DNA of 64,000 nucleotides from Bacteroides sp. (GTDB lineage: Bacteria; Bacteroidota; Bacteroidia; Bacteroidales; Bacteroidaceae). Under the pieces are notes generated by a model that saw nothing but the letters and a program-made list of their open reading frames with translations, did no database searches and was not told the DNA's origin. Location of the stretch: NCBI GenBank assembly GCA_021202275.1, contig JAJQDI010000028.1, positions 173,771 to 237,770 of the forward strand, in the 5' to 3' direction. How positions within the stretch are numbered: position 1 is the stretch's first letter; every line of letters starts with the position of its first letter. The position numbers were made by a program, and so were the translations under genes. Of this stretch, positions 62,874 to 64,000 are shown piece by piece.

Positions 62874-64000
62874 TCAGTGCGACAAGAACCTGTCTATATC
62901 CGCTGCCGCCTTGCGTCCGGCTGCCATGGCTTTTACCACCAGGCTGGGACCGAGCACCAGATCTCCGGCTGCGAATACATGCTCCGGCAGCTCGGGCAGT
63001 TCCGGTTTCAGGAAGCCCATGGCCAGCAGCACCAGGTCTGCCTGTATGATCTCTTTTTTGCCGGTGGGTTGCATGGTCATGCATCCGCCGTCGGTAGCCG
63101 GTAGCCACTCTACCTCTTCCACTTCCACACCGGTCACCTTCCCGTTTTTCCCGATGAACCGGGTAGAGGCCAGCGACCAGCGGCGGGTACATCCCTCTTC
63201 GTGGCTGCTGGTGGTCTTGAGCACCACCGGCCATTGGGGCCACGGAGTATCGGGGTTGTGATCCGCGGGCGGCTGGGGCATGATCTCGATCTGGGTGATG
63301 CTGGTGGCTCCGTGGCGCACGCTGGTACCTATACAGTCCGATCCGGTATCGCCACCACCGATCACCAATACCTTTTTGCCTTTGGCAGAGATCAGCTGGT
63401 CTTTGGGGAAGGTCTGACCTTCAATGACACGGTTTTGCTGTGCCAGCAATTCCAGAGCGAAATGTATGCCTTTCAGTTCCCGGCCTTCGATGGGCAGGTC
63501 GCGCGGGGTTTCCGCACCGGCACAGAGGCAGTACGCGTCGAATCCTTCGGGCAGGTGGCCGAGATCTATTTCCGTATTCATCCGGAATGCGATACCCTCC
63601 GCCGTCAGCAGCTGGACACGGCGGTCGATCAGGCTCTTTTCCAGTTTAAAGTTCGGGATGCCGTAGCGGAGCAGTCCGCCCGGAGCCTCCGCTTTGTCAA
63701 AGACAGTCACCTGATATCCTTTGCGGTTGAGCTGGTTGGCCGCCGCCAGTCCGGCAGGGCCCGCACCGATCACTGCCACCTTTTTGCCGTTGCGCGCAGG
63801 CACTACCGTGTCGATGTATCCTTCGCGGAAGGCTGCCTCGATGATGGCTACTTCGTTTTCCCGGCAGGTGACAGGCTCTTCGCAGGAGAGTTTCAGTACG
63901 CAACTCTTCTCGCAGAGAGCCGGACAGATGCGTCCGGTGAACTCCGGGAAGTCGCAGGTCGAAACCAATATCTCGTATGCCTCTTTCCATTTTCCTTTGT
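62874..64000 (-). CDS. gltD: Glutamate synthase small subunit (GltD-like), 5' end missing
   Basis: The frame is open to the window end (GKWKEAYEILVSTCDFPEFT), so the first part of about 450 residues is missing. Visible are Cys ligands (ICPALCEKSCVLK) for the 4Fe-4S clusters, FAD loop VAVIGAGPAGLAAANQL, and NADPH-site VLVIGGGDTGSDCIGTSVRHG, then HVFAAGDLVLGPSLVVKAMAAGRKAA near the C terminus. It feeds electrons from NAD(P)H to the large GOGAT subunit, expected upstream outside the window. With GSIII and AsnB it completes the nitrogen-assimilation theme. Confidence 0.93.
   Translation of the reverse strand, partial: KGKWKEAYEILVSTCDFPEFTGRICPALCEKSCVLKLSCEEPVTCRENEVAIIEAAFREGYIDTVVPARNGKKVAVIGAGPAGLAAANQLNRKGYQVTVFDKAEAPGGLLRYGIPNFKLEKSLIDRRVQLLTAEGIAFRMNTEIDLGHLPEGFDAYCLCAGAETPRDLPIEGRELKGIHFALELLAQQNRVIEGQTFPKDQLISAKGKKVLVIGGGDTGSDCIGTSVRHGATSITQIEIMPQPPADHNPDTPWPQWPVVLKTTSSHEEGCTRRWSLASTRFIGKNGKVTGVEVEEVEWLPATDGGCMTMQPTGKKEIIQADLVLLAMGFLKPELPELPEHVFAAGDLVLGPSLVVKAMAAGRKAAADIDRFLSH

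Overview
The window reads as a chromosomal segment of a Bacteroidales bacterium, most likely a gut or anaerobic-digester type. The signs are: TAnnTTTG-type -7 promoter elements; a Rho factor with a long Asn/Gln-rich insertion; a type III glutamine synthetase; the DapL route to lysine; a FeoA-FeoB fusion; TonB-dependent barrels with carboxypeptidase-like N-terminal domains; a PG0541-type protein beside an RND pump; and GLPGLI-family proteins. I do not assign a genus. Two genes are cut by the window ends: the acyl-CoA dehydratase activase (left) and gltD (right).

Layout. 0-6 kb: activase-related protein, TetR regulator, S-type sulfatase. 6-7.2 kb: no protein gene; a likely structured small RNA, a dispersed repeat and the rho terminator. 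7.2-12 kb: rho, tilS, HAD hydrolase. 12-14.9 kb: feoAB, a Cys-rich feo partner and tRNA-Cys. 14.9-17.05 kb: a small AT-rich island between two 17-bp copies of the tRNA-Cys 3' end, with a broken excisionase-like gene, an XRE regulator and a Fic protein. 17.2-21.8 kb: autoregulated tetR / TonB receptor / DUF4249 lipoprotein / SagB-like nitroreductase operon. 22.4-25.5 kb: MFS exporter, small conserved membrane protein, AraC regulator. 25.9-32.4 kb: TetR-TolC-MFP-RND-PG0541 efflux operon. 32.6-37.3 kb: AraC regulator, glucose uptake plus glucose dehydrogenase pair, GH105 lipoprotein. 37.8-43.1 kb: nitrogen operon (porin, PII, Amt, GSIII). 43.4-45.6 kb: dapF-dapL. 46.3-51.2 kb: ATP-grasp ligase with a nonsense-interrupted esterase, a glycerophosphodiesterase and a broken corA. 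51.9-60 kb: accessory region. 60.9-64 kb: asnB and gltD, again nitrogen assimilation.

The most unusual part is 52.8-60.0 kb. A 63-residue double-glycine leader peptide with two cysteines in its core is followed by three GLPGLI-family exported proteins (two are tandem paralogues), a large carboxypeptidase-regulatory/TonB-type barrel, and a fusion of a degenerate C39-like domain, VKOR and thioredoxin. All genes lie on one strand. I infer a secreted, possibly single-disulfide peptide system with a dedicated oxidation module. A decayed fragment of rho lies just beyond it.

From about 43 kb rightwards several genes are interrupted, mostly by single-base length changes in homopolymers (G6, A7, A7, A8, T7), plus two in-frame TAA codons. 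Sequencing error, slippage-based switching and real decay cannot be separated from this sequence alone. Intergenic regions are rich in short dispersed and inverted repeats, listed individually.
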